From Chitinasiproducens palmae (GTDB lineage Bacteria; Pseudomonadota; Gammaproteobacteria; Burkholderiales; Burkholderiaceae): 64,000 bases of DNA. Where the stretch lies: contig NZ_FNLO01000008.1 in assembly GCF_900095735.1 (NCBI RefSeq), forward strand, positions 186,001-250,000, read 5' to 3'. Of this stretch, positions 51,296-61,587 are shown in pieces (positions within the stretch are counted from its first letter, which is position 1; the number at the start of each line of letters is the position of its first letter). Under the pieces are notes generated by a model that was not told where the DNA came from, made no database searches, and saw only the letters and a program-made list of their open reading frames with translations. A program made the translations under genes and the position numbers.

Positions 51296-51793
51296 ATGTC
51301 CCGTCAACCTGCCCGCCCCGCTACCGCACGCCGCCCCACGGCCCGGCGTGCGTCCAAGGGCGCGGCGAAGACCATTGGCGAGGCGTTGGCGGGCAACGAT
51401 TTCTTCGCGGGCCTGCGCGCCGGCATCGCGCGGCGCGGCCAGATGACCGAACATCTCGACGAGATATTGCCAGGCTATCTGCGTGGCCATGTCGCGCCCG
51501 CATCGATACGCGAAGGCACGCTGGTCCTGCTGGCACGTCACAACGCATTGGCGGCGCGCCTGCGTCACCTGGAGCCGCAGTTGGTGGCGGCGCTGGCGAG
51601 CCGGGGCTGGGCGGTACGTGCGCTGCGCGTACGCATCGCGCCGCTGCCTCCGGTGCCCGCGCCGCCAGCAAAGCAGGCGCACCTGAGCGCGACCGCGCTG
51701 GCCTGCCTGGAATCGTTGACACATGAGCTCGAACCGTCGACGCTGCGCGACGCGCTGGCCCGGATCGTCGCGCGCCACCCGAAGTCGCGCTGA
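51296..51793 (+). CDS. DUF721 (DciA-like) domain protein
   Basis: A 165-residue basic protein. After an Arg/Ala-rich N-terminus of about 30 residues, LPGYLRGHVAPASIREGTLV and RLRHLEPQLVAAL match the DUF721/DciA family. DciA proteins load replicative helicase in bacteria that lack DnaC; a similar task is possible here but unproven. It is commonly placed beside secA in proteobacteria. The start at 51296 is an ATG with gagtcccgac before it. Confidence 0.8.
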   Translation: MSRQPARPATARRPTARRASKGAAKTIGEALAGNDFFAGLRAGIARRGQMTEHLDEILPGYLRGHVAPASIREGTLVLLARHNALAARLRHLEPQLVAALASRGWAVRALRVRIAPLPPVPAPPAKQAHLSATALACLESLTHELEPSTLRDALARIVARHPKSR

Positions 51794-51945
51794 ATCGCGG
51801 CGCCATGCGTCGACGCGCCGGACAGCGCTTCAACGATGTTCCTCGTGGTGGGCCGCGCGATGAGGTCGTTGCCGGCGCGGCGCCCGCGCCCGCGGCTCAC
51901 TGCGCCCGGCAGCGCGTGCGAAGGATGCTTGCGTGAGCGGACGCG

Positions 51946-52030
51946 ACGCGGAGGCAACGCGGAGGCAACGCGGGGCAAGGCAGGGCAACGCAGGGTTAGA
52001 CGGAAACGCGGCGGGAACGCGGCGGAAACC
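51946..52030. repeat. Degenerate 10-11 bp purine-rich array
   Basis: gcggaggcaac is repeated twice exactly, then drifts through gcggggcaag, gcagggcaac and gcagggttag variants. Confidence 0.65.
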
Positions 52031-52189
52031 GGCGGGCAGGCGCTGCGCAAACGTGGCGCAAGCGCAGAAAAGCGTACCGGAACGCGCTGGAAAACGCTCC
52101 GTAGTGCGGAAGCAATATGGAGGCGGGAAACGCTGCGGCGCGCGGGCCGAGCCGTCGTGTGGCAAGGCGATGCGGCCTGCCCCAGACAG

Positions 52190-52217
52190 AAACAGGCGCG
52201 GCCGCGGGGGCCGCGCC
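52190..52217 (-). terminator. Likely rho-independent terminator after lpxC
   Basis: ggcgcggcc pairs with ggccgcgcc over a 5-base loop. On the minus strand it is followed by tgtttctgtct and lies 12 bases after the lpxC stop. Confidence 0.65.
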
Positions 52218-52228
52218 GCAGGTCCGCG

Positions 52229-53146
52229 TCAGGCGAATGCCATCTGCGGCTCGAACGCGAAACCGCGCGGAGCGGCTTTCACGTCGTCGAAACTGACGAT
52301 TTCGTAGGCATCGGGCTGCGCGAAGAGATTGCGCAGCAATGCGTTGTTCAAGCCATGCCCCGACTTGTGGGCGGTGTAAGCGCCCAGCAACGGATGGCCA
52401 GCGACATACAGGTCGCCGATCGCATCGAGAATCTTGTGTTTGACGAACTCGTCGGCATAACGCAGCCCGTCGTCGTTCAGGATGCGGTATTCGTCGAGGA
52501 CGATTGCATTGTCCAGGCTGCCGCCGCGCGCCAGACCGAGCTCGCGCATCATCTCGACTTCGTGCGCGAAGCCGAAGGTGCGTGCACGCGCGATCTCGCG
52601 CACGTAGGACGCATCGCCGAAATCGATCTCGGCCTGCTGGCCGGTCTTGTCGACGGCCGGGTGGCTGAAGTCGATCGAGAACTTGAGCTTGAAACCGAAG
52701 TACGGGTCCAACCGCGCGAACTTGTCGCCTTCTCGTGCCTCGACCGGACGCTTCACCTTGATGAAGCGCTTCGGTGCGTTCAATTCCTCGATACCGGCGG
52801 ACTGCAGCAGGAACACGAAGGTCCCGGCGCTGCCGTCCATGATCGGGATTTCCTCGGCCGTCACATCGACATACAGGTTGTCGATGCCCAGGCCCGCCGC
52901 AGCAGACATCAGATGCTCGATCGTCGACACGCGCGCGCCATCCTTCTGCAGCACGGAAGCGAGCCGCGTATCCCCGATCGACGCAGCGTTCACCGGAATT
53001 TCGACCACCGGGTCGAGATCCGTACGGGCGAAGACGATCCCAGCGTCGGCCGGTGCCGGACGCAGGGTAAGTTCAACCTTGCGCCCCGAATGCAGGCCGA
53101 TGCCTACAGTCTTCACGATCGTCTTGATGCTGCGCTGCTTCAACAT
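52229..53146 (-). CDS. lpxC: UDP-3-O-acyl-N-acetylglucosamine deacetylase
   Basis: A 305-residue zinc enzyme that catalyses the committed step of lipid A synthesis. Zinc and catalytic signatures are [20 protein letters not shown] (His78) and [20 protein letters not shown] near residue 237, with the later [12 protein letters not shown]. The start [20 protein letters not shown] is standard. It lies 441 bases below ftsZ and ends at a terminator, so it closes the dcw-linked minus-strand block. Confidence 0.96.
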   Translation of the reverse strand: MLKQRSIKTIVKTVGIGLHSGRKVELTLRPAPADAGIVFARTDLDPVVEIPVNAASIGDTRLASVLQKDGARVSTIEHLMSAAAGLGIDNLYVDVTAEEIPIMDGSAGTFVFLLQSAGIEELNAPKRFIKVKRPVEAREGDKFARLDPYFGFKLKFSIDFSHPAVDKTGQQAEIDFGDASYVREIARARTFGFAHEVEMMRELGLARGGSLDNAIVLDEYRILNDDGLRYADEFVKHKILDAIGDLYVAGHPLLGAYTAHKSGHGLNNALLRNLFAQPDAYEIVSFDDVKAAPRGFAFEPQMAFA

Positions 53147-53187
53147 GGATAGAAAATCCTAATCGTTATTCTAATTTCATAGCGCGA

Positions 53188-53196
53188 ATTATAGCA
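53188..53196 (-). promoter_or_regulatory. Extended -10 promoter element for lpxC
   Basis: The minus strand reads TGCTATAAT, a perfect extended -10, about 42 bases before the lpxC ATG. The -35 region is weak, as usual with extended -10 promoters. Confidence 0.65.
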
Positions 53197-53256
53197 AAAC
53201 CGGAAAAGGCCGCCGTATCAATCTGTTTCGTGTTGTTACCTGAACACGCGGCCGCC

Positions 53257-53283
53257 CCGGTACAGCGGAGGCGACTGTACCGG
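53257..53283. other. 9-bp inverted repeat upstream of lpxC
   Basis: ccggtacag pairs with ctgtaccgg over a 9-base loop, about 110 bases before lpxC and upstream of its -10 element. No T-run. It could be a weak end signal for ftsZ or a protein site. Confidence 0.5.
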
Positions 53284-53587
53284 ACACGGACGCGCGGTGT
53301 CGAGAAAGCGACACCCTTCTGCCCCATTCCCCGGGGACTCGGGCCAGACATACGGCTCAATCCATCCATTGCACTTCGATGCGACGCACAAATCCGCGCC
53401 TGCCCTGCCCGGGGCTGACGAAGACTGTCCCTCGTACGACGGTGGCTTGACACTCTGCTCGTCGTTCGAAGGCACGCCACCGGTCGTGCGGCGAAGCGCC
53501 GCGCGCGCGGCCTGCTGGTCAGAGCAAGCTGCGTGCCGCGCTGCACCATGCAACCGGTTCAAGGTGCGTTGACGGACCGGCCTCTTC

Positions 53588-54784
53588 TCAGTCGGCCTGC
53601 TTGCGCAGGAACGCCGGAATGTCGTACGTGTCGACGCCCTTCTCCTGCAGAGCCGCCACGTGCGCCGAGGCCGTCTCGCGCGAGTTGCGCCATACCGCCG
53701 GCGTGTCCAGCGAGCCGTATTCGGCATTGCCCGCGTTCTGCGCCGCGGCCGGTGCATGATGATTGCCGATCGGCGTGTTGTCCGTGCCCGTGCGCAGCAG
53801 CGTCATCGGTGCCGCGGCCTGTGCCTTCTTGCCAGCACGGCCCAGACCCGTCGCCACCACCGTCACGCGCAGCGCGTCGCCCATCGCATCGTCGTACACC
53901 GTACCGAAAATCACCGTGGCGTCGTCGGCGGCGTAGCTCTTGATGGTGTTCATCACTTCGCGCGTTTCGGACAGACGCAGCGAGCGGCTCGCCGTGATGT
54001 TCACCAGCACGCCGCGCGCGCCCGACAGATCGACACCTTCCAGCAACGGGCTGGCGACTGCCTGCTCGGCCGCGAGCCTGGCGCGGTCGACACCGCCAAC
54101 CGTCGCGGTGCCCATCATCGCCTTGCCCTGCTCGCCCATCACCGTCTTGACGTCCTCGAAGTCGACGTTGACCAGACCATCGACATTGATGATCTCGGCG
54201 ATGCCGGCCACCGCGTTGTGCAGCACGTCGTCGGCGCACTGGAAGCACTTGTCCATCTCGGCGTCGTCGCCCATCACCGCGAACAGCCGGTCGTTGAGCA
54301 CGACGATCAGCGAATCGACATGGTCCTCGAGTTGCTGCGCGCCGGCTTCGGCCACCCGCATGCGCTTGCCGCCTTCGAATTCGAACGGCTTGGACACCAC
54401 GCCCACGGTCAGGATGCCCATGTCCTTCGCAACCTGCGCGACGATCGGCGCCGCACCGGTGCCGGTGCCGCCGCCCATGCCGGCGGTGATGAAGACCATG
54501 TGCGCGCCGCGCAGCGCGTCGGCGATGCGTTCCTCGGCTTCCTCGGCCGCGGCGCGCCCCATCTCGGGCTTCGCGCCGGCACCCAGCCCGGTCTTGCCGA
54601 GCTGGATCACGGCGGACGCCTTCGAGCGCGCCAACGCCTGCGCATCGGTGTTCATGACGACGAATTCGACGCCCTGCACGCCGCGATCGATCATGTGCTG
54701 AACGGCATTGCCGCCCGCGCCGCCAACGCCGACAACCTTGATGACGGTGCCGTTGGTTTCGGTTTCCAGCATTTCAAAGTCCAT
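53588..54784 (-). CDS. ftsZ: Cell division protein FtsZ
   Basis: A 398-residue tubulin-like GTPase that forms the division ring. KVVGVGGAGGNAVQHMI starts the GTPase domain, the tubulin signature is GMGGGTGTGAAPIVAQVAKD near residue 108, and NVDFEDVKTVMGEQGKAMMG carries the T7 loop. A short variable linker leads to the conserved C-terminal peptide VDTYDIPAFLRKQ, which binds FtsA. It follows ftsA after 101 bases. Complete by length and motifs. Confidence 0.98.
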   Translation of the reverse strand: MDFEMLETETNGTVIKVVGVGGAGGNAVQHMIDRGVQGVEFVVMNTDAQALARSKASAVIQLGKTGLGAGAKPEMGRAAAEEAEERIADALRGAHMVFITAGMGGGTGTGAAPIVAQVAKDMGILTVGVVSKPFEFEGGKRMRVAEAGAQQLEDHVDSLIVVLNDRLFAVMGDDAEMDKCFQCADDVLHNAVAGIAEIINVDGLVNVDFEDVKTVMGEQGKAMMGTATVGGVDRARLAAEQAVASPLLEGVDLSGARGVLVNITASRSLRLSETREVMNTIKSYAADDATVIFGTVYDDAMGDALRVTVVATGLGRAGKKAQAAAPMTLLRTGTDNTPIGNHHAPAAAQNAGNAEYGSLDTPAVWRNSRETASAHVAALQEKGVDTYDIPAFLRKQAD

Positions 54785-54885
54785 TTTTGCCTCCGTAGCA
54801 AACTAAAAGTGCGTCTTTGCGGAACACGGCCGGGTCGGATCGGGCAATCCGCCGTACCGCGCGCTCGCGCGACGCCGAGCGTGAA

Positions 54886-56118
54886 TCAAAAATTACCTAC
54901 GAACCAGTCCTTCATGCGCTGCCAGACCTGCCCCATCGAACCGGTCTGGACAGCCACCTTGCGTCCCCGTGAACGCTGCGCATGTGCTTCGCGCACCAAT
55001 CCCATTGCCGTCGAGAAGCGCGGATTGCGCACCACGTCGGCCAGGCCACCGCTGTAATCGGGCAGTCCCAGCCGCACCGGCTTCAGGAAAATGTCCTCGC
55101 CCAGCTCCACCATGCCGGGCATCATCGCGGCGCCGCCGGTCAGTACGATTCCGGAGGAAAGCAACTCCTCGTAGCCGGACTCGCGCACGACCTGCTGCAC
55201 CAGCGAAAACAATTCTTCAACGCGCGGTTCGACCACCGCCGCCAATGCCTGCCGGGACAGCGTGCGCGGTCCGCGCTCGCCGAGCCCCGGCACCTCGATC
55301 ATTTCGTCCGGGTCGGCCAGCGCCTGCTTCGCGATGCCGTGCGCGACCTTGATGTCCTCCGCGTCCGGCGTCGGCGTGCGCAGCGCCATCGCCACGTCGC
55401 TGGTGATCTGGTCGCCGGCGATCGGAATCACCGCCGTGTGGCGGATCGCGCCTTCGCTGAAGATCGCGATGTCGGTCGTGCCGCCGCCGATGTCCACCAG
55501 CACCACGCCCAGTTCGCGCTCGTCCTCGGTCAGCACCGCGAGGCTCGACGCGAGCGGCTGCAGCACCAGATCGTTCACTTCCAGGCCGCAGCGGCGCACG
55601 CACTTGACGATGTTCTGTGCCGCCGAGACCGCGCCGGTCACGATGTGTACCTTGACCTCCAGTCGGATGCCGCTCATGCCGATCGGCTCGCGCACGTCCT
55701 CCTGACCGTCGATGATGAATTCCTGCGTCAGGATGTGCAGCACCTGCTGGTCGGTCGGGATGTTGATCGCCTTGGCCGTCTCGATCACGCGCGCCACGTC
55801 CGTCTGCGTGACTTCCTTCTCCTTGATCGCGACCATCCCGCTCGAATTGAAGCTGCGGATATGGCTGCCGGCGATGCCGGTGAAGACGTTCGTGATCTTG
55901 CAGTCGGCCATCAGCTCGGCTTCCTCGAGCGCGCGCTGGATCGACTGGACGGTCGCCTCGATGTTGACGACGACACCCTTCTTCAGTCCTTTCGACTCGC
56001 TTTGGCCAAGGCCGATCACCTCGTAGCGACCCTCGCCACGCGGTTCGGCGACGATCGCAACGACCTTCGACGTACCGATGTCGAGCGCCACCAACAAATC
56101 TTTCGAGTCTTTACTCAT
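54886..56118 (-). CDS. ftsA: Cell division protein FtsA
   Basis: A 410-residue actin-like ATPase that ties FtsZ to the membrane. LLVALDIGTSKVVAIVAEPR is the phosphate-1 motif. The SHUT domain lies near residues 80-170. VVLVDIGGGTTDIAIFSEG and GIVLTGGAAMMPGMVELGE complete the nucleotide site. The last residues, MGQVWQRMKDWFVGNF, form the amphipathic membrane helix. It starts 17 bases after the ftsQ stop. Confidence 0.97.
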   Translation of the reverse strand: MSKDSKDLLVALDIGTSKVVAIVAEPRGEGRYEVIGLGQSESKGLKKGVVVNIEATVQSIQRALEEAELMADCKITNVFTGIAGSHIRSFNSSGMVAIKEKEVTQTDVARVIETAKAINIPTDQQVLHILTQEFIIDGQEDVREPIGMSGIRLEVKVHIVTGAVSAAQNIVKCVRRCGLEVNDLVLQPLASSLAVLTEDERELGVVLVDIGGGTTDIAIFSEGAIRHTAVIPIAGDQITSDVAMALRTPTPDAEDIKVAHGIAKQALADPDEMIEVPGLGERGPRTLSRQALAAVVEPRVEELFSLVQQVVRESGYEELLSSGIVLTGGAAMMPGMVELGEDIFLKPVRLGLPDYSGGLADVVRNPRFSTAMGLVREAHAQRSRGRKVAVQTGSMGQVWQRMKDWFVGNF

Positions 56119-56135
56119 CGCGTCTTTCGCTACCG

Positions 56136-56891
56136 TTATTTTTTAGCCGCTTTCGGATCATTGATGAAACGCAGGCTCGCCGAACGGATGGCAATGCCGT
56201 TCGTGTAGCGCAGGTCCGCGTACTCGATGTCCTTCCCCCAGCGTTGTACTGCCTGCGGCCAGGCCTTCACCAGGCGCTGACTGCGGTCGTCGAGCGTCGA
56301 CGGGCCGCGCTCGCGGCCCAGTTCGACCTGCGTGCCGTTCGACAGGCGCACGCTCCACGCATAGCGCGGCGACAGCACGACTTCGTCCGGCTCCGCGCCC
56401 ATCGGCGCGAACCACTTGCGGAAGTCGCGGTAGCGCGCCGCCACGATCTGCTCGCTGCCCGGCGGACCATAGAACGTCGGCAGATCCTCGTCGGCCTCCG
56501 CCTGATTCGCGGTGAACAGTTCTCCGTCGACGCTCACCAGTTGGTCGTCGTCGCCCCACGTCGCGAGCGGCCGGTATTCCTCCAGCGTCACGGCGAGCGC
56601 GTCGGGCCAGACGCGCCGCACGCTTGCGCGGCGGATCCATGGCATCGACTCGAACAGCTTGCGCGCGCCATCCAGATCGACGGTAAAGAAGTTGCCGCGC
56701 AGTTGCCCGATCATCGTCGCACGGACGGTCGGTTCGTTCACGTGCATCGTCTCGCCTTCGACCAGAATCTGCCGGATGTTGAACATCGGACGTTGCGCCA
56801 GCCAGTAACCGCCCGCGCCCAGCATGGCGAGCAGCGCCGCAGCGCTCAGCGCGCTGGCGGCGAGGTTCAACTGACGGACGTTGCTCCACAT
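56136..56891 (-). CDS. ftsQ: Cell division protein FtsQ
   Basis: A 251-residue bitopic division protein. A short cytoplasmic segment and one membrane helix (about residues 10-30: LNLAASALSAAALLAMLGAG) precede the POTRA domain, which starts NIRQILVEGETMHVNEPTVR. The beta domain then begins WIRRASVRRVWPDALAVTLE. The partners are FtsL and FtsB. It starts 6 bases after the ddl stop and continues the coupled ddl-ftsQ-ftsA-ftsZ order. Confidence 0.95.
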   Translation of the reverse strand: MWSNVRQLNLAASALSAAALLAMLGAGGYWLAQRPMFNIRQILVEGETMHVNEPTVRATMIGQLRGNFFTVDLDGARKLFESMPWIRRASVRRVWPDALAVTLEEYRPLATWGDDDQLVSVDGELFTANQAEADEDLPTFYGPPGSEQIVAARYRDFRKWFAPMGAEPDEVVLSPRYAWSVRLSNGTQVELGRERGPSTLDDRSQRLVKAWPQAVQRWGKDIEYADLRYTNGIAIRSASLRFINDPKAAKK

Positions 56892-56897
56892 GGCGGC

Positions 56898-57839
56898 TCA
56901 GTCCTTCGGCAGCGTCGCCGCGAGAATCATCACGACGAGGTCCGCGTAATCGATGCCGACCGCGCGCGCCGCCTTCGGCGGCAGCGAATGGTCCGTCATG
57001 CCCGGCGCGGTGTTGAGCTCCAGGAAATAGATCCGTCCCTCACGGTCGACCATGAAGTCGGCGCGGCCCCAGCTCGTGCAGCCAAGCGCATCGAATGCGC
57101 GTCGCGTCAGCTCGCCGGCCAGGGCTTCCTGTTCGGCCGACAGACCGCTCGGAATCAGATACTGCGTGTCGTCCGCGATGTACTTCGCGTGATAGTCGTA
57201 GAACTCGCCGGCCGGCACGATCCGAATGATCGGCAACGCCACGTCGCCCACCAGCGTCAGCGTGTATTCGCCGCCCTCGATGCTCTGCTCGACCAGCACC
57301 ACCTTGTCGGCGCGCGCGGCCTCGGCCAGCGCCGGCGCCAATTGCGCCTGCTGGCTGACCTTGAACACGCCGACGCTCGATCCCTCGGTCGCCGGCTTGA
57401 CGAACAGCGGCAGGCCCAGCTCGGCCACGATCGCGTCCGCGCGCTGCGCGTAGTCCTCGCCACGGAACACCGTACGATACGGCGGCGTCGGCACGCCGCA
57501 CTGCTGCCAGATCAGCTTCGTGCGGAACTTGTCCATGCCGAGCGCCGAGCCGAGCACGCCGGTGCCGGTGTACGGAATGCCGAGGAATTCGAGCGCGCCC
57601 TGGATCGTGCCGTTCTCGCCATAGCCACCGTGCAGCGCGTTGAACGCGCGCGCGAAGCCCTGCTCCTTGAGCGCGAACAGCGGCGTTTCCGCGGGGTCGA
57701 ACGCATGCGCGTCGACGCCCTTCGCACGCAACGCCTCGAGCACGAGCGTGCCGGACTTCAGCGACACTTCGCGTTCGGCGGACACGCCACCCAGCAAGAC
57801 CGCGACCTTGCCGAACCGGGCCGGATCGACCTGAACCAT
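56898..57839 (-). CDS. ddl: D-alanine--D-alanine ligase
   Basis: A 313-residue ATP-grasp enzyme that makes the D-Ala-D-Ala end of the murein peptide. [19 protein letters not shown] is the N-terminal signature; [20 protein letters not shown] is the next, and [18 protein letters not shown] binds ATP. Substrate-binding [20 protein letters not shown] lies near residue 270. It starts directly at the murC stop (57840), with no gap, and overlaps nothing else. Form B by position in the cluster. Confidence 0.96.
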   Translation of the reverse strand: MVQVDPARFGKVAVLLGGVSAEREVSLKSGTLVLEALRAKGVDAHAFDPAETPLFALKEQGFARAFNALHGGYGENGTIQGALEFLGIPYTGTGVLGSALGMDKFRTKLIWQQCGVPTPPYRTVFRGEDYAQRADAIVAELGLPLFVKPATEGSSVGVFKVSQQAQLAPALAEAARADKVVLVEQSIEGGEYTLTLVGDVALPIIRIVPAGEFYDYHAKYIADDTQYLIPSGLSAEQEALAGELTRRAFDALGCTSWGRADFMVDREGRIYFLELNTAPGMTDHSLPPKAARAVGIDYADLVVMILAATLPKD

Positions 57840-59228
57840 TTACTGCATCTCCTTGAGCAATCTGTGCGGCACGCCGCCGACCGAGCCGGCGCCCATCGTG
57901 ATAACCACGTCGCCATCCTGGGCGATGCGCCGGATCGCGTCCGGCAACGCCTCGACCGTTTCGACGAATACCGGTTCCACCTTGCCGGCAACGCGCACGG
58001 CGCGCGCCAGCGCGCGCCCGTCGGCCGCCACGATCGGCGCTTCGCCGGCCGGGTACACGTCGGTCAGCGCCAGCGCATCGACGCGCGACAGCACATCGAC
58101 GAAGTCTTCGAAACAGTCGCGGGTGCGCGTGTAGCGGTGTGGCTGGAAGGCCAGGACCAACCGGCGGTCGGGAAACGCGCCACGCGCGGCGTCGATCGTG
58201 GCCGCCATCTCGACCGGATGGTGGCCGTAGTCGTCGATCAGCGTGAAGTGGCCGCCGTTCTCGCACGGCAGTTCGCCGAAACGTTGGAAACGTCGACCCA
58301 CCCCGTTGAATTCGAGTAGCGCGCGCTGGATGGCCTGGTCAGGCACTTCCAGCTCGGTCGCGATCGCGATCGCGGCCAGTGCGTTCTGCACGTTGTGGCG
58401 GCCCGGCAGGTTCAGCACGATCTGCAGCGGCGCCGCGCGTTCGCGCAGCACCATGAAGCGCATCTGCTGCCCGTCGGCCACCACGTCGATGGCGCGCACC
58501 TGTGCGTCCTCCGCGAAGCCGTAGCGCACCACCGGCTTGGATACAAACGGCAGGATCTCGCGCACGCTGGGATCGTCGACGCACAGCACCGCGATGCCGT
58601 AGAACGGCAGGCGCTTGGTGAAGTCGACGAAGGCCTGCTTCAGTCGCGCGAAGTCGTGCCCATACGTGTCCATGTGATCGGCGTCGATGTTCGTGACGAC
58701 TTCGATGACCGGGAACAGGTTGAGGAACGAGGCGTCCGACTCGTCGGCCTCGGCGACGATGAAGTCGCCGGTGCCAAGCCGCGCGTTCGCGCCGGCGCTG
58801 GTCAGGCGGCCGCCGATCACGAAGGTCGGATCGAGCTCGCCCTCGGCCAGCACGGAGGCCACCAGACTGGTGGTGGTGGTCTTGCCGTGCGTGCCGGCGA
58901 TCGCGATGCCCTGCTTCAGGCGCATCAGTTCGGCCAGCATCACCGCGCGCGGCACGATCGGAATGCGCGCATGACGGGCGGCGCGCACTTCGGGATTGTC
59001 GTGGCTGACCGCGCTCGAAATCACCACGACGTCCGCGCCCTCGACATTGGCGGCATCGTGGCCGAACGCGACCGTCGCGCCCAGCGCGCTGAGCCGCTCG
59101 GTGGCCGGGCTGGCGCCGAGGTCCGAGCCGCTCACCGCATAGCCCTGCGTGAGCAGCACCTCGGCGATGCCGCTCATGCCGACGCCGCCGATGCCGACGA
59201 AATGGATGTTCTTGACGATATGTTTCAT
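57840..59228 (-). CDS. murC: UDP-N-acetylmuramate--L-alanine ligase
   Basis: A 462-residue Mur ligase that adds the first residue of the stem peptide. The start [20 protein letters not shown] is the MurC signature. The ATP loop is [20 protein letters not shown] near residue 110; [20 protein letters not shown] and [14 protein letters not shown] follow. The ATG at 59228 overlaps the murG stop by 4 bases; an open extension of 11 codons upstream lacks a match. It is a paralogue of mpl in this window. Confidence 0.97.
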   Translation of the reverse strand: MKHIVKNIHFVGIGGVGMSGIAEVLLTQGYAVSGSDLGASPATERLSALGATVAFGHDAANVEGADVVVISSAVSHDNPEVRAARHARIPIVPRAVMLAELMRLKQGIAIAGTHGKTTTTSLVASVLAEGELDPTFVIGGRLTSAGANARLGTGDFIVAEADESDASFLNLFPVIEVVTNIDADHMDTYGHDFARLKQAFVDFTKRLPFYGIAVLCVDDPSVREILPFVSKPVVRYGFAEDAQVRAIDVVADGQQMRFMVLRERAAPLQIVLNLPGRHNVQNALAAIAIATELEVPDQAIQRALLEFNGVGRRFQRFGELPCENGGHFTLIDDYGHHPVEMAATIDAARGAFPDRRLVLAFQPHRYTRTRDCFEDFVDVLSRVDALALTDVYPAGEAPIVAADGRALARAVRVAGKVEPVFVETVEALPDAIRRIAQDGDVVITMGAGSVGGVPHRLLKEMQ

Positions 59229-60322
59229 GACTGTCTCAGCGGAACGGCACAGGCCTCGCACACGTCCGCGACCTGATCGGTCGCGTCGGGCTTGGCCAGC
59301 GCACGTGCGCGGCTCGCCATCGTGGCGAGCGTCGCGCGATCATGGCTCGCGAGCCAGTCGGCCAGCCGCGCGACATCGAGGTCGCGCTGCTGGATGAGGT
59401 CGGCCGCGCCGTTGTCGACCAGGAAGCGGGCGTTGTGGGTCTGGTGGTCGTCGACCGCGAACGGGAACGGCACGAACAGCGCGGCGACGCCAGCGGCAGC
59501 GATCTCCGCCACCGTCATTGCGCCCGAACGGCAGACCACCACATCCGCAGCGCCGTAGGCTTCGCTCATGTCGTTGATGAACGGCACCAGACGCACCGCC
59601 GGATCGTCGGTACGAAAGCCGGCCCGCTCGTAGTTCGCGCTCAGCGCGGCCATGTGCTTGGCGCCGGCCTGATGGGTGACTTCGAAGTCGACGCGGCCAC
59701 GCAACAGCGCGAGCGCCTGCGGCACCTTCTCGTTGAGGGCGGCGGCGCCGAGACTGCCGCCGACCACCAGGATGCGCAGCGCACCGGTGCGCGCGCCATA
59801 GCGGTGTACCGGCTCCGGCAATGCGGCCAGGCTGCCGCGGATCGGATTGCCGGTCCACAATGCGCCGGGCAAGGCATCCGGAAACGCCACGAGAACGCGC
59901 CGCGCGAGCTTCGCCAGCACCCGGTTGGCCAGTCCGGCGATCGAATTCTGCTCGTGCAGCACCAATGGACGGCCGCTCAGCGCGGTCATCAAGCCCGCCG
60001 GAAACGTGATGTATCCGCCCATCCCCAGCACCACGTCGGGACGCACGGCGCGCAGCACCCGGCCGCTGTCGCGCAGCGCGCGCAGCAGCCGCAGCGGCAG
60101 CAGCAGCTTCGTGCTGAGGCCCTTGCCACGCACGCCGCCAAAGCGGACGAACTGGATCGGCACGCCGTGGCGCGGCACCAGATCGGCTTCCATGCCGTTC
60201 GGGTTGCCGAGCCAGACCACGCGCCAGCCGCGCTCGCGCATGCGCTCGGCGACAGCCAGCCCCGGGAAGACATGCCCCCCGGTGCCGCCCGCCATCACCA
60301 GCAACGTGCGCGCAACACTCAT
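59225..60322 (-). CDS. murG: UDP-GlcNAc:lipid I N-acetylglucosaminyltransferase
   Basis: A 365-residue GT28 enzyme that turns lipid I into lipid II on the inner face of the membrane. Its first G-loop is [20 protein letters not shown], the middle has [20 protein letters not shown], the second G-loop is [18 protein letters not shown], and the donor site includes [19 protein letters not shown]. The ATG at 60322 overlaps the ftsW stop by 4 bases; the long open frame upstream is a shadow of ftsW. Confidence 0.97.
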   Translation of the reverse strand: MSVARTLLVMAGGTGGHVFPGLAVAERMRERGWRVVWLGNPNGMEADLVPRHGVPIQFVRFGGVRGKGLSTKLLLPLRLLRALRDSGRVLRAVRPDVVLGMGGYITFPAGLMTALSGRPLVLHEQNSIAGLANRVLAKLARRVLVAFPDALPGALWTGNPIRGSLAALPEPVHRYGARTGALRILVVGGSLGAAALNEKVPQALALLRGRVDFEVTHQAGAKHMAALSANYERAGFRTDDPAVRLVPFINDMSEAYGAADVVVCRSGAMTVAEIAAAGVAALFVPFPFAVDDHQTHNARFLVDNGAADLIQQRDLDVARLADWLASHDRATLATMASRARALAKPDATDQVADVCEACAVPLRQS

Positions 60323-61587
60323 GAACGTGCTCCCCGCATCAGGCGGCGATTCTCGAAATCGACCCGCAACAGCACCGCGATCGACACGCAGTTGAGCAGG
60401 ATGCCCGAACCGCCGTAACTCACCAGCGGCAGCGTCAGTCCCTTGGTCGGCAGCAGACCGAGGTTCACGCCCATGTTGATGAACGCCTGCGCGCCGACCC
60501 ACAGGCCGATGCCCTTCGCCACCAGTCCCGCGAACGTGCGATCGAGCGCCAGCGCCTGCCGGCCGATCTCGAACGCGCGCCGCACGATCCAGTAGAACAG
60601 CAGGATCACGATCATCACGCCGACGAAGCCCAGTTCCTCGCCGATCACCGCCAGGATGAAGTCGGTGTGCGCCTCGGGCAGATAGTTGAGCTTCTCGACG
60701 CTGTTGCCGAGTCCGACGCCGAACCATTCGCCGCGACCGAACGCGATCAGCGAGTGCGTGAGCTGGTACGCCTTGCCCTGCGCATAGGCTTCGTTCCAGG
60801 GATCCAGATACGCGAAGATCCGCTCGCGCCGCCACGGCGAGAGCCAGATCAACAGGCTGAAGGTGCCGACCGCGGTCAATACGAGACCGCCGAACAGCTT
60901 GCCGTTCACGTTGCCCAGGAACAGCAGGCCCATCGCGATCGCGGCGATGACCAGGAACGCGCCCATGTCCGGTTCGAGCAGCAACAGCGCGCCGACCACG
61001 CCGACGGCGATCGCCATCGGCAGGAAGCCCCGGCCGAAGCTGTGCATGTGTGCCTGCTTGCGCACCGTGTAGTTGGCCGCATACAGCGTGACCGCCAGCT
61101 TCATGATCTCCGACGGCTGCATGTTGATCAGGATCAGCGGAATCCAGCGCCGCGCGCCGTTCACGCCCTTGCCGATGTGCGGAACCAGCACGATGATCAG
61201 CAGCAGCAGCGCAAACAGGAAGAAGCGCGGCGCCATCTTGTCCCAGGTCTTGATCGGCACCCGGAAGGCGATCAGGCCGCCGACCAAGCCGACGACGAGC
61301 GACAGGCAGTGTCGGATCAGGAAGTAGGCCTTCGAGTACGACGCGTATTTCGGCGAGTCGGGCATCGCGACCGACGCGGAATACACCATCACCAGACCGA
61401 GGGCGAGCAGCCCGATCACCACCCACAGCAGCGGCTGGTCGAAGTCGAGCATGCGCGAGCGGCTCGGCCGCACCGCGCTCACGGCGCTGGACAGGCCGCT
61501 CATGCCGCCGCCAAAGGTGACCGGCTTTTCGGCCGCCCCGTCGCCGTCGCCGCCGAAGCGCTTGAACACCGCGCGCAGGCCTTTCAT
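60319..61587 (-). CDS. ftsW: Septal peptidoglycan polymerase FtsW (SEDS family)
   Basis: A 422-residue membrane protein with about ten helices. It starts at 61587 ([18 protein letters not shown]), overlapping the murD stop by 4 bases. The first 50 residues are a cytoplasmic extension before [24 protein letters not shown] hallmarks are [11 protein letters not shown]-like sequence (here [14 protein letters not shown]), the long external loop, and [20 protein letters not shown] with YGGSG. It polymerises lipid II with FtsI at the septum. Confidence 0.96.
   Translation of the reverse strand: MKGLRAVFKRFGGDGDGAAEKPVTFGGGMSGLSSAVSAVRPSRSRMLDFDQPLLWVVIGLLALGLVMVYSASVAMPDSPKYASYSKAYFLIRHCLSLVVGLVGGLIAFRVPIKTWDKMAPRFFLFALLLLIIVLVPHIGKGVNGARRWIPLILINMQPSEIMKLAVTLYAANYTVRKQAHMHSFGRGFLPMAIAVGVVGALLLLEPDMGAFLVIAAIAMGLLFLGNVNGKLFGGLVLTAVGTFSLLIWLSPWRRERIFAYLDPWNEAYAQGKAYQLTHSLIAFGRGEWFGVGLGNSVEKLNYLPEAHTDFILAVIGEELGFVGVMIVILLFYWIVRRAFEIGRQALALDRTFAGLVAKGIGLWVGAQAFINMGVNLGLLPTKGLTLPLVSYGGSGILLNCVSIAVLLRVDFENRRLMRGARS

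Larger units (their letters stand above)
51794..52228. other. Convergent spacer between the DUF721 gene and lpxC
   Basis: 435 bases with no credible gene. A purine-rich degenerate tandem array with a period of 10-11 lies at about 51946-52030, and the lpxC terminator ends it. Confidence 0.65.
53147..53587. other. Spacer between ftsZ and lpxC
   Basis: 441 bases. It contains the lpxC promoter element and a 9-bp hairpin (53257-53283). A 127-residue frame on the minus strand is open but looks random. Confidence 0.65.

Noticed and set aside
53166-53549. A 127-residue minus-strand frame between ftsZ and lpxC
   Set aside because: No ribosome site, no recognisable motif, and it covers the lpxC promoter and hairpin.
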